A stretch of DNA of 64,000 bases from Planotetraspora phitsanulokensis (lineage in GTDB: Bacteria > Actinomycetota > Actinomycetes > Streptosporangiales > Streptosporangiaceae), in contig NZ_BOOP01000019.1 in assembly GCF_016863295.1 (NCBI RefSeq), positions 1 to 64,000 on the forward strand. Reading direction: 5' to 3'. Numbering within the stretch: the stretch's first letter is position 1; every line of letters starts with the position of its first letter. The position numbers were made by a program, and so were the translations under genes. Shown piece after piece: positions 9,061 to 18,484 of this stretch. The notes under the pieces were generated by a model, which had not been told where the DNA came from, did not search any database, and saw only the letters and a program-made list of their open reading frames with translations.

Positions 9061-11823
9061 ATGTCCGGTGAATCCGCCAAATCAGCACTTTTCGGGCGAG
9101 AGCCGGAGATCGCCCGGCTTTCCGGCCTCCTCCGCGGGCTTCGCGACGGAGGCAGTTCACTGGTCATCCGCGGCGAGCCCGGCATCGGCAAGTCCGCACT
9201 GCTCACCGCGGCTGCGGACGCCGGCCGGGACGCCGGGCTGCGGGTGCTGTCCACGGCCGGCACGCAGGCCGAGTTCCATCTCCCGTACGCGGGGCTGCAC
9301 CGCCTGCTGCATCCCGCCCGGCTGGACGACGGGGCGCTGCCCGATCCGCAGCGGCGCGCGCTGGCGGCCGCGCTGGGGCTCATCGACGCTCCCGTCCCCG
9401 ATCTGTACCTGGTCGCGCTCGCCACGCTCAACCTGCTGGTGGAGGCGGCGAGCCGGGCTCCGCTGCTGGTGCTCGCCGACGACGGCCAGTGGCTCGACCC
9501 GCCCACGGCCGGGGTGCTGTCCTTCGTCGCCCGGCGGCTGGAGGCCGAGCCGGTGGCGCTGCTCGCCACACTGCGCGACGGCGTGCCCTGCGCGCTGGCC
9601 GAGGCCGGGCTGCCCGAGTTCGTGCTGCGGCCACTGCCGGACGCGGCCGCGGCGCGCCTGCTCGACACGCGCGCCCCCGGCATGGATCCGCGGACCCGGC
9701 GGCGGCTGCTCGACGAGGGCGCCGGCAACCCGCTCGCGCTGGTGGAACTGACCGGCGAATGGCGCGACCAGGGGGCCGGCCTGCTCTCCTCGCCGTGGCT
9801 GCCGCTGACCGAGCGGCTGGAGCGTACCTTCGGCGCCCGGCTGGGCGACCTGCCCGCCGCCACGCGAGCTCTGCTGCTCGTCGCGGTCCTCGACGACGGC
9901 ACCGCGCTGGAGGAGGCGATCGCGGCCGCCGCCGTCCTCACCGCCGGGCCCGTCGCGCACCACGACCTGGCGCCGGGGATTCGCGCCGGGCTGATCGAGC
10001 CGGACGCCGCCCAGATCCGGTTCCGGCACCCGCTCATGCGCTCAGCGATCTACCAGGCCGCGACGCTGCCGCAGCGCCGCGCGGGCCATGCCGCGCTCGC
10101 CGAGGCGCTCGCCCGGCAGAGTGGCGAACGCGCCGCCGACCGCCGGATCTGGCACCGCGCGTCCGCCGCCGCCCGGCCCGACGAGGAGATCGCGGCCGAG
10201 TTGGACACCATGGCCGTCCGCGTCGCGCAGCGCGGCGCCCCGACCGAGGCGGTGACCGCGCTGGAGCAGGCGGCCAAGCTCACCGAGGACACGCGCCGGC
10301 GGGCCGACCGGCTGCTCCGGGCGGCGGACCAGGCCGTCGAGCTGGGTGGCCGCGACGTCGTCGTGCGGCTGCTGCGCCAGACCGAGCTGCTGCCGCTCAC
10401 CTCCCGGCAGCAGGCCCGGCTGCGGTGGATCCGGGGCACCCTCGACGACGGTTCGGACGGCCGGGCGACCGGCCCGCAGGTGCTCGCCGCCCTCGCCGAG
10501 TCGGTCGCCGCCGACGGTCGGCCCGAGGAGGCGCTACGCATCCTGTGGAGCGCCGCGCTGCAGTGCTTCTGGATCGAGCCGGGCGCCGAGGCGCGCCTCC
10601 GGATCGTCGCGGCCGCCGAAAGCCTGCCGGTGCCGGCCGAGAACCCGCTGCTGCTGGCGATTCTCGCGTACGCCGCGCCGCTCGACCGCGGCGCCGTGGT
10701 CATCGCCGGGCTGCGGAAGCTGGCAACGCAGCCCGTCATCGACCCGCAGGCGGCCCGGCTGCTGGGCTCCGCATCGGTGATCGTCGGGGCGTTCGAGCAG
10801 GTGGAGATCTTCTCCGCGGCGGCGCTGCCGGGGTTGCGCGCGCAGGGACGGCTCTACCTGCTCACCCGCTCCCTCGCCCAGCAGGCGTGGAGCGCGGTGC
10901 TCCGGACCAACCTGAACGTGGCGATCCCGGCCGCCGAGGAGGCGGCCCGCCTCGCCCTCGAAACGGGCCAGCCGCAGATGTACGGCACCGCCGTGTCCAC
11001 CCAGGCGATGCTCGCGGCGCTGCGCGGCGAACCGGACCGCGCCCGGGAACTCGCCGCGCGGGCGGAGGCGATGAGCGTCACCCCCGGAGTACGGCCGGTG
11101 CTCGCCACCGTGCAGATGGCCCGCGGTCTGGCGGCGCTGGGCGAAGGTCGGCACGCGGAGGCGTACGAGGAGCTGCTCCGGATCCACGACCCCGCCGATC
11201 CGTCGTACCAGCTCGCGCTGCGCTGCTATGTGGCGGCCGCATTCGCCGACGCCGCCGCCGGGAGCGGCAACGCTGGCGCGGCGCGGGCGGTGCTGCGCGA
11301 ACTGGAGGAGGTGGCGCGGACGACACCCGCGCCCGCGCTGCACGTGGGCCTGCCGCTCGCCCGGGCGCTGCTCGCCGACCCGGCGGACGCACGGGCCGCC
11401 TTCGCCGACGCGCTCGCCGCCGACCACGCCCGCTGGCCGTTCGCCCGGGCGTACGTGCAGCTGGCCTACGGCGAGTGGCTGCTGGACCAGGGCGATCCCG
11501 GCGCGGCCCGGCCGCTGCTGCGCACCGCCCGCGACACGTTCGACGCGCTGGGCGTCGTGCCGTGGAGCGACCGGGCCCGGCGTGGGCTGCGCGCCTGCGG
11601 GGAGGCCAGTGCCGACCGCGTCCTGGCGGCCCGCGACAAGCTCACCCCGGTGGAGCTGCACATCGCCCGGCTCGCCGCCGAGGGCCTGTCCGACGAGGAG
11701 ATCGGCGAGCAGGTCTACCTGTCCCGCCGGACGGTCGGCGCACACCTGGCGCAGCTGCTGCCCAAGCTCGGCATCGACTCCCGGGCGGACCTGCCCTCCC
11801 TCCGCCGGGACCGGGCGGACTGA
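9061..11823 (+). CDS. LAL-type LuxR regulator with AAA ATPase domain
   Basis: A 920-residue STAND-type regulator with the same layout as its divergent neighbour: Walker A GEPGIGKSA, a Walker B-like LLVLADDGQWLD, an alpha-helical middle, and a LuxR helix-turn-helix at the end (LTPVELHIARLAAEGLSDEE, then SRRTVGAHLAQLLPK). The Walker B pair is DD followed by GQ rather than AH. The ATG at 9061 is preceded by AGGAG; the open frame extends further upstream but without family similarity. The shared 76 bp intergenic region probably holds both promoters. Confidence 0.9.
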   Translation: MSGESAKSALFGREPEIARLSGLLRGLRDGGSSLVIRGEPGIGKSALLTAAADAGRDAGLRVLSTAGTQAEFHLPYAGLHRLLHPARLDDGALPDPQRRALAAALGLIDAPVPDLYLVALATLNLLVEAASRAPLLVLADDGQWLDPPTAGVLSFVARRLEAEPVALLATLRDGVPCALAEAGLPEFVLRPLPDAAAARLLDTRAPGMDPRTRRRLLDEGAGNPLALVELTGEWRDQGAGLLSSPWLPLTERLERTFGARLGDLPAATRALLLVAVLDDGTALEEAIAAAAVLTAGPVAHHDLAPGIRAGLIEPDAAQIRFRHPLMRSAIYQAATLPQRRAGHAALAEALARQSGERAADRRIWHRASAAARPDEEIAAELDTMAVRVAQRGAPTEAVTALEQAAKLTEDTRRRADRLLRAADQAVELGGRDVVVRLLRQTELLPLTSRQQARLRWIRGTLDDGSDGRATGPQVLAALAESVAADGRPEEALRILWSAALQCFWIEPGAEARLRIVAAAESLPVPAENPLLLAILAYAAPLDRGAVVIAGLRKLATQPVIDPQAARLLGSASVIVGAFEQVEIFSAAALPGLRAQGRLYLLTRSLAQQAWSAVLRTNLNVAIPAAEEAARLALETGQPQMYGTAVSTQAMLAALRGEPDRARELAARAEAMSVTPGVRPVLATVQMARGLAALGEGRHAEAYEELLRIHDPADPSYQLALRCYVAAAFADAAAGSGNAGAARAVLRELEEVARTTPAPALHVGLPLARALLADPADARAAFADALAADHARWPFARAYVQLAYGEWLLDQGDPGAARPLLRTARDTFDALGVVPWSDRARRGLRACGEASADRVLAARDKLTPVELHIARLAAEGLSDEEIGEQVYLSRRTVGAHLAQLLPKLGIDSRADLPSLRRDRAD

Positions 11824-11987
11824 TCCGCCGGCGGTACGGGTCGGGCACGGCGTGCTGCTCGGCATCGGGTGTGTCGTGTTCGCGGTCGCCCTGTGGGGTA
11901 CAGGGACCGAGCGACTGTCTGGTGTGGACAGTCGCCGGAACCCCACTCAGCGGTCAACGTCGAAGGTGACCGCACCGGTACCCCGGC

Positions 11988-12059
11988 CTGACACGCGGAG
12001 GCCGACGCGGGCGGGCTTGCCGCTCCGGTGCGGGCGGCAAACCCGCGCGCTCGTGTCAG
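11988..12059. terminator. Nested stem-loop between convergent genes
   Basis: An outer inverted repeat (CTGACACG at 11988-11995 with CGTGTCAG at 12052-12059) encloses a strong inner hairpin (GGGCTTGCCGC at 12013-12023 with GCGGCAAACCC at 12034-12044). It lies between the plus-strand LAL gene and the minus-strand beta-propeller gene, where a bidirectional terminator is expected. There is no clear T-run. The rest of 11824-12074 shows nothing else. Confidence 0.65.
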
Positions 12060-12074
12060 TCGATCAGCCGCGCG

Positions 12075-13451
12075 TCATTTGCCGCCCACGGTCGCGGTCG
12101 CGTACCCGTCCGGGTACCACCCCTCGTTGTCATGGAACCGGACCCTCAACGTGGTCGTGCCCTTGGGCAGTGAGTAACTCAGGTTGTACCGGCCGGTCGA
12201 GTTCATGTTGCCGCGCCAGATCTCCTTCTCCGGGCCGCCGTTCGTGGACGCGGTGATCCACCAGTAGTACTGCTCGCTCGACACCTGGCCGACCGAGATC
12301 GGGGACGTCCACGTCACGGTGATGTTCGCGGTGCCCTTGCCGGAGCCGGAGCCGGTGCTCGCGCTCACGCCGAGGTTGGTTGCCGGCGGGTTGGGCGCGT
12401 GCCCGATGCCGAACGAGTGCAGGAGTTGGGTGTCCTGGTACACGTCGTTGTAGCTGACCGCCCACGCCCGGGTGCCGGCGCGGTTGACCAGCAGGGTGCC
12501 GGGCCAGAGCACATCACCGTCGCGGAAGTCGACCGCGTACGTCGGCGTCGTGCTCCCCTTGGCGTACATCAGCACGTCCGGGTCGAAGGAACCGGTCTGC
12601 GACCGTCCAACCGCGACGGTCGAGCCGTTGCCCGACCAGGCCGCGTCCGCCGGGTACACCCCACTCGGATAGGTGGTGGCGTCGGCCAAGTCGGGCATCC
12701 GGTACGAGTGGTGCTCGTACGGGGACCCGGTCGTCTCCACCACCTCCGAGCCATCCGGGCTCAGCGCGTAGTCCTCGAGGTTCTCGCCGGTGTCGTCGCG
12801 GTGGGCCACGATCCTGGGGCTGTCGCCGGACACGTCGATGACGTAGGTCGTAACCGGCGAGATGCCGGTGTCCCCGGCGACCAGCAGGCCCGGGGCGCCG
12901 CGGCTGGCATCAATCACCGGCTCGTAGTTGGGTCCCTGCGTGTAGACCACCGGCGCGGTACCAGGTGCCGACCACACCAGCAGCCCGCCCGAGCCGATCC
13001 CGCAGTCGCGGAACCCGCCGACCACCTTGTCGCCGCTCGGCTCGACGTTGAACACGCACGCGCCTTTGGGCGCCGGGTACGTGGCGCGAACGGTCAGCGA
13101 CTGCGCGTCCAGCGCGGTGACCCGGTCGAAGCCCTGCGCGGCCAACAGCGTGCTCCCGTCGTCGCTGAGCGCCAGGTCGGATATGTCTGTGACCGAGTCG
13201 ACCCGGGTCTCCGGCTTGCCATCGAGATCCGTGACCACCAGGGGCAGGCCGCCGCCGACGCCCTGCGCCAGGTAGAGCCGGCCCCGGTCCTCGTCCAGCT
13301 CGATGGCGCGGAAGTCCTGCACCGGTAGCTGGGCACCGACGCTCTGCACGGGCGTGATCTCCGCCTGCGCGGTGGGCGCGACCATGGTGACGCCGCCGCC
13401 GAACACCGTCGCTACCGCGAGTCCGAGCACGGTAACCCTACGAATCCGCAT
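12075..13451 (-). CDS. Secreted beta-propeller-like protein
   Basis: A 458-residue exported protein. A signal peptide (about residues 1-30, ending AQA) precedes repeated blade-like segments: LDEDRGRLYLAQG, ALSDDGSTLLAAQG, ALSPDGSEVVETTG and AWSGNGSTVAVGRS. These match WD40/YVTN-type propeller blades. After about residue 350 a Ser/Gly-rich linker leads into a fibronectin-like beta domain with aromatic residues (EQYYWWITAS). No catalytic motif is visible, so it is probably a surface or secreted binding protein. It lies alone, convergent to the LAL gene. Confidence 0.75.
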   Translation of the reverse strand: MRIRRVTVLGLAVATVFGGGVTMVAPTAQAEITPVQSVGAQLPVQDFRAIELDEDRGRLYLAQGVGGGLPLVVTDLDGKPETRVDSVTDISDLALSDDGSTLLAAQGFDRVTALDAQSLTVRATYPAPKGACVFNVEPSGDKVVGGFRDCGIGSGGLLVWSAPGTAPVVYTQGPNYEPVIDASRGAPGLLVAGDTGISPVTTYVIDVSGDSPRIVAHRDDTGENLEDYALSPDGSEVVETTGSPYEHHSYRMPDLADATTYPSGVYPADAAWSGNGSTVAVGRSQTGSFDPDVLMYAKGSTTPTYAVDFRDGDVLWPGTLLVNRAGTRAWAVSYNDVYQDTQLLHSFGIGHAPNPPATNLGVSASTGSGSGKGTANITVTWTSPISVGQVSSEQYYWWITASTNGGPEKEIWRGNMNSTGRYNLSYSLPKGTTTLRVRFHDNEGWYPDGYATATVGGK

Positions 13452-13740
13452 AAGCCCTCCCCGATCGCCCTTCGGGGAAGAACCCTAGCCGCCTATGAAT
13501 TCGGGCATGGCATCCTGGTGTATGCGCCTTCACTAGTCCGTTCTCGCGGGCAACGCCATCACTGTTCAACGACGCGTCTGCCGACATGCTTGACGACGAC
13601 ATCAGCTTCCGGTGCGTCACCCCGGCCGAGACCATGCGAGCACTGCTCACCATGACCACCTGACGCCAGCGCCTACGAGAGTTTGCCGAGCCCCGAGACG
13701 GCCTGGCGGACACGTCAGCGTTGTCGTCAAACCCATACAA
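13452..13740. other. Intergenic stretch with an unassigned coding scrap
   Basis: On the plus strand, 13499-13663 is an open frame without a proper start that ends in TPAETMRALLTMTT. Its C-terminus looks protein-like, but I cannot assign a family. The rest shows nothing recognisable. It lies immediately left of a tRNA-Phe 3'-end copy, a position where truncated genes are expected. Confidence 0.35.
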
Positions 13741-13835
13741 GAACGCACCGGGCGATGATCGCTCGGGGCGTTTGGGCTGTTCAGGTGCTGTGGTCAGGGG
13801 CAGGGTCGAACTGCCGACCTTCCGCTTTCCAGGCG
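13741..13835 (-). repeat. tRNA-Phe 3'-end/terminator copy (att-like site)
   Basis: Bases 13791-13835 repeat the 3' 45 bases of tRNA-Phe (from the discriminator base into the anticodon loop) with one mismatch. The preceding 50 bases are a diverged copy of the downstream hairpin and spacer. Similarity to the tRNA stops at GGCG, where element-like sequence begins. This is what a tyrosine recombinase leaves when an element integrates at a tRNA 3' end. Confidence 0.8.
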
Positions 13836-13942
13836 TAGCGATCGCCCTGCTGACCGCCCGTGAACTGGAGCTGGATAGTGCTCTACGGTGCCCAGCGTGT
13901 GCCTATGGTGGCCGACGTTGCCGTCACTGTTGCCGTCACCTC
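13836..13942. repeat. Arm-like segment adjoining the att copy (copy 1 of 3)
   Basis: About 107 bases closely similar to 19408-19510 and 24681-24786. It begins TAGCGATCGCCCTG and ends with two direct copies of TTGCCGTCA, 12 bp apart (13918-13926 and 13930-13938). Position and short direct repeats suggest integrase arm-binding sites of an attP half. The stop codon of the acyl-CoA dehydrogenase gene lies at its right edge. Confidence 0.7.
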
Positions 13943-15131
13943 ATGTGCTCGCGGACTGGCAGGGCGCGGTGACGAACGCGGGCAGCCCGGTGATCGCCTG
14001 GCCCATGATGAGGGCGTGGATCTCGTCGGTGCCTTCGTACGTCCGTACGGCCTCAAGATTGTTCGCGTGCCGCAGCGGTGAGTAGTCGAGCGTGATGCCG
14101 TTGCCGCCGAAGATCGTGCGGGCCTGCCTGCAGATCTCGATGGCCTGCCGGACGTTGTTCAACTTGCCGAACGAGACCTGCTCATGCCGCAGCATGCCGG
14201 CGTCCTTCAAGCGGCCGGTGTGCAACGCCACCAGCGTCCCTTTCTGGATCTCCAGCACCATGTCGACGAGCTTCTGCTGGGTGAGCTGGTACGCGGCGAT
14301 CGGCGCGCCGAACTGGTGGCGTTCCAAGGCGTACTTGAGCGCCGCCTCGTACGCGTCGCGGGCCGCGCCCATCGCCCCCCACATGATCCCGTATCGCGCC
14401 TCGTTGAGGCAGGTGAACGGGGCTCGAAGGCCGTGGGCGTCCGGCAGGACGGCCTCGTTGCCAACGCGTACGCCGGTCAGGGTGATGTCGGCCTGGATCG
14501 AGGCGCGCATGCCCAACTTGGGCTGGATCGGCGTGGCGGTGAACCCGGTGGTGCCGGTGGGAACGAGGAAGCCGCTGATTCCGTCGGCGGTCTTGGCCCA
14601 GATGACCGCAACGTCGGCGATCGTGGCCAGCCCGATCCACCGTTTGGCGCCGTTGAGCACCCAGCCGTCGCCGTCCCGTACGGCCGTGGTGCGCATCTCG
14701 GCGGGGTCGCTGCCCGCAGTCGGTTCCGTGAGGCCGAAGCAGCCGATCAGGTCACCGGCGGCCATGCCGGGCAGCCACCGCTGCTTCTGCTCCTCCGAGC
14801 CGAACATGTGGATCGCCGTCATGGTGAGCGACCCCTGGACGCTGGAGAAAGTGCGTATGCCGGAGTCGCCGGCTTCCAGCTCCATGCAGGCCAGGCCGTA
14901 CTCGACGGAGCTGTGCCCGGGGCAGCCGTAGCCGGTCAGGTGCATGCCGAGCAGGCCGAGCGCGCCCATGTCGGGCGCGATCTCCTTCGGGAAGTACGCG
15001 TCTTCATACCAGCGCGCGATGTTCGGCGTGATCCGGGCGCGTACGAATTCGCGGACGTGGTCTCGCAGCTTGAGCTCCTCCGCCGATAGCAGGCTGTCGA
15101 GATCGAGGTAATCCACTGACAGATCAGGCAT
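13941..15131 (-). CDS. Acyl-CoA dehydrogenase, glutaryl-CoA dehydrogenase-like
   Basis: A 396-residue flavoprotein of the acyl-CoA dehydrogenase family. The FAD-binding middle has GCFGLTEPTAGSDP and the catalytic Glu lies in RTYEGTDEIHALI. The segment ELEAGDSGIRTFSSVQGSL matches the glutaryl-CoA dehydrogenase signature, with the Glu and Arg that contact the substrate's distal carboxylate. A dicarboxylyl-CoA substrate is therefore likely. It lies 27 bp downstream of a CoA-transferase on the same strand, suggesting activation and then oxidation of a short acid. A second enzyme of this type is at 34889-36046, outside the island. Its last codons run into the att-like arm segment. Confidence 0.88.
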   Translation of the reverse strand: MPDLSVDYLDLDSLLSAEELKLRDHVREFVRARITPNIARWYEDAYFPKEIAPDMGALGLLGMHLTGYGCPGHSSVEYGLACMELEAGDSGIRTFSSVQGSLTMTAIHMFGSEEQKQRWLPGMAAGDLIGCFGLTEPTAGSDPAEMRTTAVRDGDGWVLNGAKRWIGLATIADVAVIWAKTADGISGFLVPTGTTGFTATPIQPKLGMRASIQADITLTGVRVGNEAVLPDAHGLRAPFTCLNEARYGIMWGAMGAARDAYEAALKYALERHQFGAPIAAYQLTQQKLVDMVLEIQKGTLVALHTGRLKDAGMLRHEQVSFGKLNNVRQAIEICRQARTIFGGNGITLDYSPLRHANNLEAVRTYEGTDEIHALIMGQAITGLPAFVTAPCQSAST

Positions 15132-15158
15132 ATCGGCCTCCTTCCCGTGTGTCGCTCC

Positions 15159-16457
15159 TCAGTGCAGGAACCCGGCGGAGCGGGCGTCGCGGCGGAGACG
15201 GTCGCGGTGGTCGGGATGGGCGATCCGGATCAGCGCGTCGGCGCGCTGGGAGAGACTGCGTCCTCGCAGGCAGGCCACGCCGTACTCGGTGACGACGTGG
15301 TCGACGGTGTTCTTCAGGCTGGTCACCGCGCTGCCCGGAGTGAGGGTGGCGGTGATCCGGCTGATACCGCTGCTGGTGGTCGCGTGCGTCACCAGGAAGC
15401 CCATGCCGCCTTCGGAGTACAGCGCGCCGCGTGCGAAGTCGGCCTGGCCGCCGGACCCCGACCAGTACCGCCCGGCGATCGTCTCGCTCGCCGCCTGCCC
15501 CATCAGATCCACCTCACTGGTGGCGCTGATCGAGATCATGTTGGGCTCCCCGGCGATGACGCGCGGGTCGTTGACCCATTCGACCGGCAGCAGCGCCACG
15601 GACAGGTTGTCGTCGATCCAGTCGAACAGGCGACGTGTCCCCAGGCAGAGTGTGGCCACGTGCTTGTTACGAGCCCGCCGGTGCTTGTGCCCACCGGTCA
15701 GCACGCCCGCCTCCGCGAGATCCACCATCCCGTCGACCAGCAGTTCGCTGTGGACGCCGAGATGACGATGGTCGCGCAGCGTGGGCAGCAGGGCGTTGGG
15801 AACGCTGCCGATTCCGATCTGCAGACAGGCCCCATCGGGGACCCGCTCGGCGATGAACTCGGCGATCCGCCGGTCTCGTTCGTCTGAGGCGGCCGATCTC
15901 ACCTCGGGCAGCGGGTAGTCCGCCGTGCACCAGCCGGCGACCTGGGAGATGTGCACCTGGTTGCCGCCGTAGGTGCGCGGCATCTGGGGGTTCGCTTCGA
16001 GGAAGAACGGGACTTCACCGATGAACGAGGCGACGTAGTCGGCGTTTGTACCGAGGCTGAAGTATCCGTGCTGGTCAGGTGGGCTGGCCGCGGCTAGGAC
16101 GATCACGTGCTTGGTCGTCTGGCGCAGCAGCAGTGGCACCTCGCTGAAGTGTGCGGGGACCAACTCGACCGTGCCGGCCGCGTACCCGTCACGCGATCCC
16201 GGTCCGAGGAAGTAGCTGACGTGCTCCAGCCGGCCCGGATAGGCCCCGTCGATGTAGCGGCGCCGGCGCGACGCGTCCATCTGATGCACCCGTACGCCTT
16301 CGAGATCGCTCGCGTGCGTTTCCAGAGTGTCGATCACCGTCTGCGGCTCACCGCAATACGAGGGCACGATGAGATCGGCGCCTGGTGTCACCAGCGCCAG
16401 CACGTCCTCCTGACGTCCCGGCCGCATCGTCACGGCCCGCCCGCGCTCCCCCATCAT
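15159..16457 (-). CDS. Acetyl-CoA hydrolase/CoA-transferase family protein
   Basis: About 432 residues, of the acetyl-CoA hydrolase/4-hydroxybutyrate CoA-transferase family. The active-site Glu is in HSELLVDGMVDL, and the CoA-binding region includes GIGSVPNALL. The C-terminal domain has the typical SGSGGQADFARGA. Such enzymes move CoA between acetyl-CoA and a carboxylic acid through a glutamyl-CoA intermediate. An AAGGGGG site precedes the ATG pair at 16457/16454, which I prefer over the GTG at 16496. It forms an operon with the downstream acyl-CoA dehydrogenase. Confidence 0.87.
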   Translation of the reverse strand: MMGERGRAVTMRPGRQEDVLALVTPGADLIVPSYCGEPQTVIDTLETHASDLEGVRVHQMDASRRRRYIDGAYPGRLEHVSYFLGPGSRDGYAAGTVELVPAHFSEVPLLLRQTTKHVIVLAAASPPDQHGYFSLGTNADYVASFIGEVPFFLEANPQMPRTYGGNQVHISQVAGWCTADYPLPEVRSAASDERDRRIAEFIAERVPDGACLQIGIGSVPNALLPTLRDHRHLGVHSELLVDGMVDLAEAGVLTGGHKHRRARNKHVATLCLGTRRLFDWIDDNLSVALLPVEWVNDPRVIAGEPNMISISATSEVDLMGQAASETIAGRYWSGSGGQADFARGALYSEGGMGFLVTHATTSSGISRITATLTPGSAVTSLKNTVDHVVTEYGVACLRGRSLSQRADALIRIAHPDHRDRLRRDARSAGFLH

Positions 16458-16860
16458 GCGCCCCCTTTTGGCAAAGACCGCACGGGTGTCGCCCACCGCG
16501 AAGATGCGTCATCCTCCATGCCGGACGTCCAAGTCCGGTTATCTGGCGCCTCAGTGGTCCACCCCGATCGCGGTCGGGGCAGATCTACCTCTTTCCAGGC
16601 TATGGCGGGTCACGGCAAACCCTCATCAAGCGTCAGTATGAGCTTCCTCCGTTCTCCAGAACCGCCTACCGGGCGAAGGCGAAGCCGCACTCAACGCCCA
16701 GTCCCTGAGCCGGCGGGCTCATGAGTGAAACGCGTGAGGAGGAAGCCCCGGGGCCGCCTGTCGGCAATGCTCGCCCATGCACCACCACCAAGAGCCTCGG
16801 TCTCTTCCTGTCGGATTCCGGAGGCATCACCAGAACAGGCGACCGAATCGGTCCGGCGCG
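16458..16860. other. Intergenic stretch, no gene seen
   Basis: About 400 bp between divergently placed ends of the CoA-transferase (start) and the CGNR gene (stop). Open frames here lack codon bias and family similarity. It should contain the promoter of the CoA-transferase operon near its left end. I see no RNA gene or strong hairpin. Confidence 0.5.
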
Positions 16861-17478
16861 TCAGTCCGAGGCGCCGCTGCGCCGGGCGTAGGCACGGGCG
16901 GCGCGGGCGCGGTCGCCGCAGCGGGTGGAGCACCAATGGCGCCGGCCGTGGGTGCGCATGAGGAACCGGTCGCAGGGGGCGGAGCCGCAGGCGGCGAGGA
17001 TGCCGGCGTCGGGACCGGTGAGCAGGTCGGCGGCGTCGGCGGCGAGGGTCGCCAGTGCGTGGTTGACGGCCCGGTCGGTGGGGTGTGCCTGGATGCGGCG
17101 CAGTCCCTGGGCCCCGTCCCAGGCGAGGAGGGGTGCGGTGGGTACAGCCGTGAGTGCCTCGTTCACCGCGCGCAGGGAGTCTTCGGGCGGGGTGGTGCCG
17201 TCGACGCGGGCGGCGAACAGGGCGCGTACGTGTGCGCGAAGCGCGCGCATCCGCTGTGCGCACACCTCGTACAGCTGCACGTCCGGGGTGGTCAGGTCGT
17301 GGGTGGCGAGCCAGTGCATAGCGGATCCGGGGGTGGCGAGCAGGTCGTAGCTCTGGCCGGCGGGCAGGGTCGCGGCGGTGTCGGCGAAGTCCAGGGAGCG
17401 GTACTGGTCGGCACCTGGAGCTGGGGGCAGAGCGGTCTGCGCTGTGTCGGTGGCCAGGATGTCGTCCATGCCTCTCAT
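16861..17478 (-). CDS. CGNR zinc-finger protein (ABATE-domain regulator)
   Basis: A 205-residue protein. The N-terminal 150 residues fit the ABATE helical domain (LDFADTAATL, SLRAVNEALT). The C-terminus holds the zinc-finger-like CGNR segment as CGSAPCDRFL then WCSTRCGDRARAARAYARR, in which the name-giving CGNR is CGDR. These are thought to be stress-linked DNA-binding regulators. The start is uncertain: ATG at 17478 or 17469, neither with a ribosome binding site, so the transcript may be leaderless. It is divergent from the metallo-hydrolase gene at 17566, its likely target. A relative is at 19623. Confidence 0.85.
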   Translation of the reverse strand: MRGMDDILATDTAQTALPPAPGADQYRSLDFADTAATLPAGQSYDLLATPGSAMHWLATHDLTTPDVQLYEVCAQRMRALRAHVRALFAARVDGTTPPEDSLRAVNEALTAVPTAPLLAWDGAQGLRRIQAHPTDRAVNHALATLAADAADLLTGPDAGILAACGSAPCDRFLMRTHGRRHWCSTRCGDRARAARAYARRSGASD

Positions 17479-17565
17479 GGTAGCGATTGCATTTTTCCGT
17501 GATGCCCGCCTAGCCTGGTGTCACGTTAAACACCGATTTTTTTCGTGAGAGATGAGGGAGACGTG

Positions 17566-18357
17566 ATGTCCCAGCTCAATGCCGATCAGTTCCCGGTCCG
17601 CACGTACGGCGGCCCGACCGCCTTGTTCGAGTACGGCGGCCTGCGGTTTTTGACCGACCCGACGTTCGACGGCCCCGGCGACTACGGCCGCCGCGTGATC
17701 CTGACCAAGACCGCCCCCTCCACCGTCACCCCCGCCGATCTCGGCCCCATCGACGTGGTTCTGCTCTCCCACGACGGGCACGCCGACAATCTCGACGCCT
17801 CCGGCCGTGCCATGCTCACCGAGGTCCCCCTCACCTTGACCACCCCCAGCGGCGGCGAGCGCCTCGGGCAGAAGGTCAAGGGCCTGGCCGACTGGGAGAC
17901 GGTCGAGTTGGAGCGCCCGGGCGGCGGCACTATCACCGTCACCGGTGTTCCCGCCATCCACGGCCCCGGCCCGCGCGAGGAGGTTGAGCCCTTCACCGGC
18001 CAGGTCGTCGGCTTCGTCCTGACCGGAGAGGGCCTGCCGACGGTCTACGTCAGCGGCGACAACGCCTCCCTCGACGCCGTCAAGGAGATCGCCGAGCGCT
18101 TCGCCCCGGTGGACACCGCCATCCTGTTCGCCGGCGCACCTCGTCATCCCATGCTTTTCGACGGCAACCTGCTCGTCCTGGACAGCGCGCAGGCCGCCGA
18201 GGCCGCCCGGATCCTCGACGCCCGCCGTGTCGTCCCGGCCCACCACGACAGCTGGGCCCACTTCACCGAGGGCCGCGAGCACCTGGAGGCCGCCTTCACC
18301 GCCGCGGGTCTGGCCGACCGCCTGGACCAGGACTGGACGCAGCGCTCCTCAGCCTGA
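17566..18357 (+). CDS. MBL-fold metallo-hydrolase
   Basis: A 263-residue metallo-beta-lactamase-fold protein of the UlaG-like type. The metal motif is LSHDGHADNLD, giving H-x-x-H-x-D-N in place of the classical HxHxDH. Later metal-ligand candidates are GVPAIHGPG, VSGDNAS and PAHHDSW. GAGGGAG precedes the ATG at 17566, fixing the start. It is divergent from the CGNR regulator gene (87 bp), a common regulator-target layout. The substrate is unknown. Confidence 0.85.
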   Translation: MSQLNADQFPVRTYGGPTALFEYGGLRFLTDPTFDGPGDYGRRVILTKTAPSTVTPADLGPIDVVLLSHDGHADNLDASGRAMLTEVPLTLTTPSGGERLGQKVKGLADWETVELERPGGGTITVTGVPAIHGPGPREEVEPFTGQVVGFVLTGEGLPTVYVSGDNASLDAVKEIAERFAPVDTAILFAGAPRHPMLFDGNLLVLDSAQAAEAARILDARRVVPAHHDSWAHFTEGREHLEAAFTAAGLADRLDQDWTQRSSA

Positions 18358-18484
18358 ACCGCCGCCCAGAACCGAGACATCATGTCGGGGTCGGGGCCCG
18401 GAACACGCCGGGCCCCCACCCCGGCAGCAACCCCTCGCGCCGTCCCCGGCGCCGTGCCAGAACGACAGAGAACGACCCGATCAC

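Noticed and set aside
9489-11969. Plus-strand frame of 826 codons inside the second LAL gene
   Set aside because: Arg/Ala/Gly shadow of the real frame; no motifs.
13438-13740. 100-codon minus-strand frame between the beta-propeller gene and the att copy
   Set aside because: Ser/Arg-rich with no codon bias or similarity; it also overlaps the start of the beta-propeller gene.
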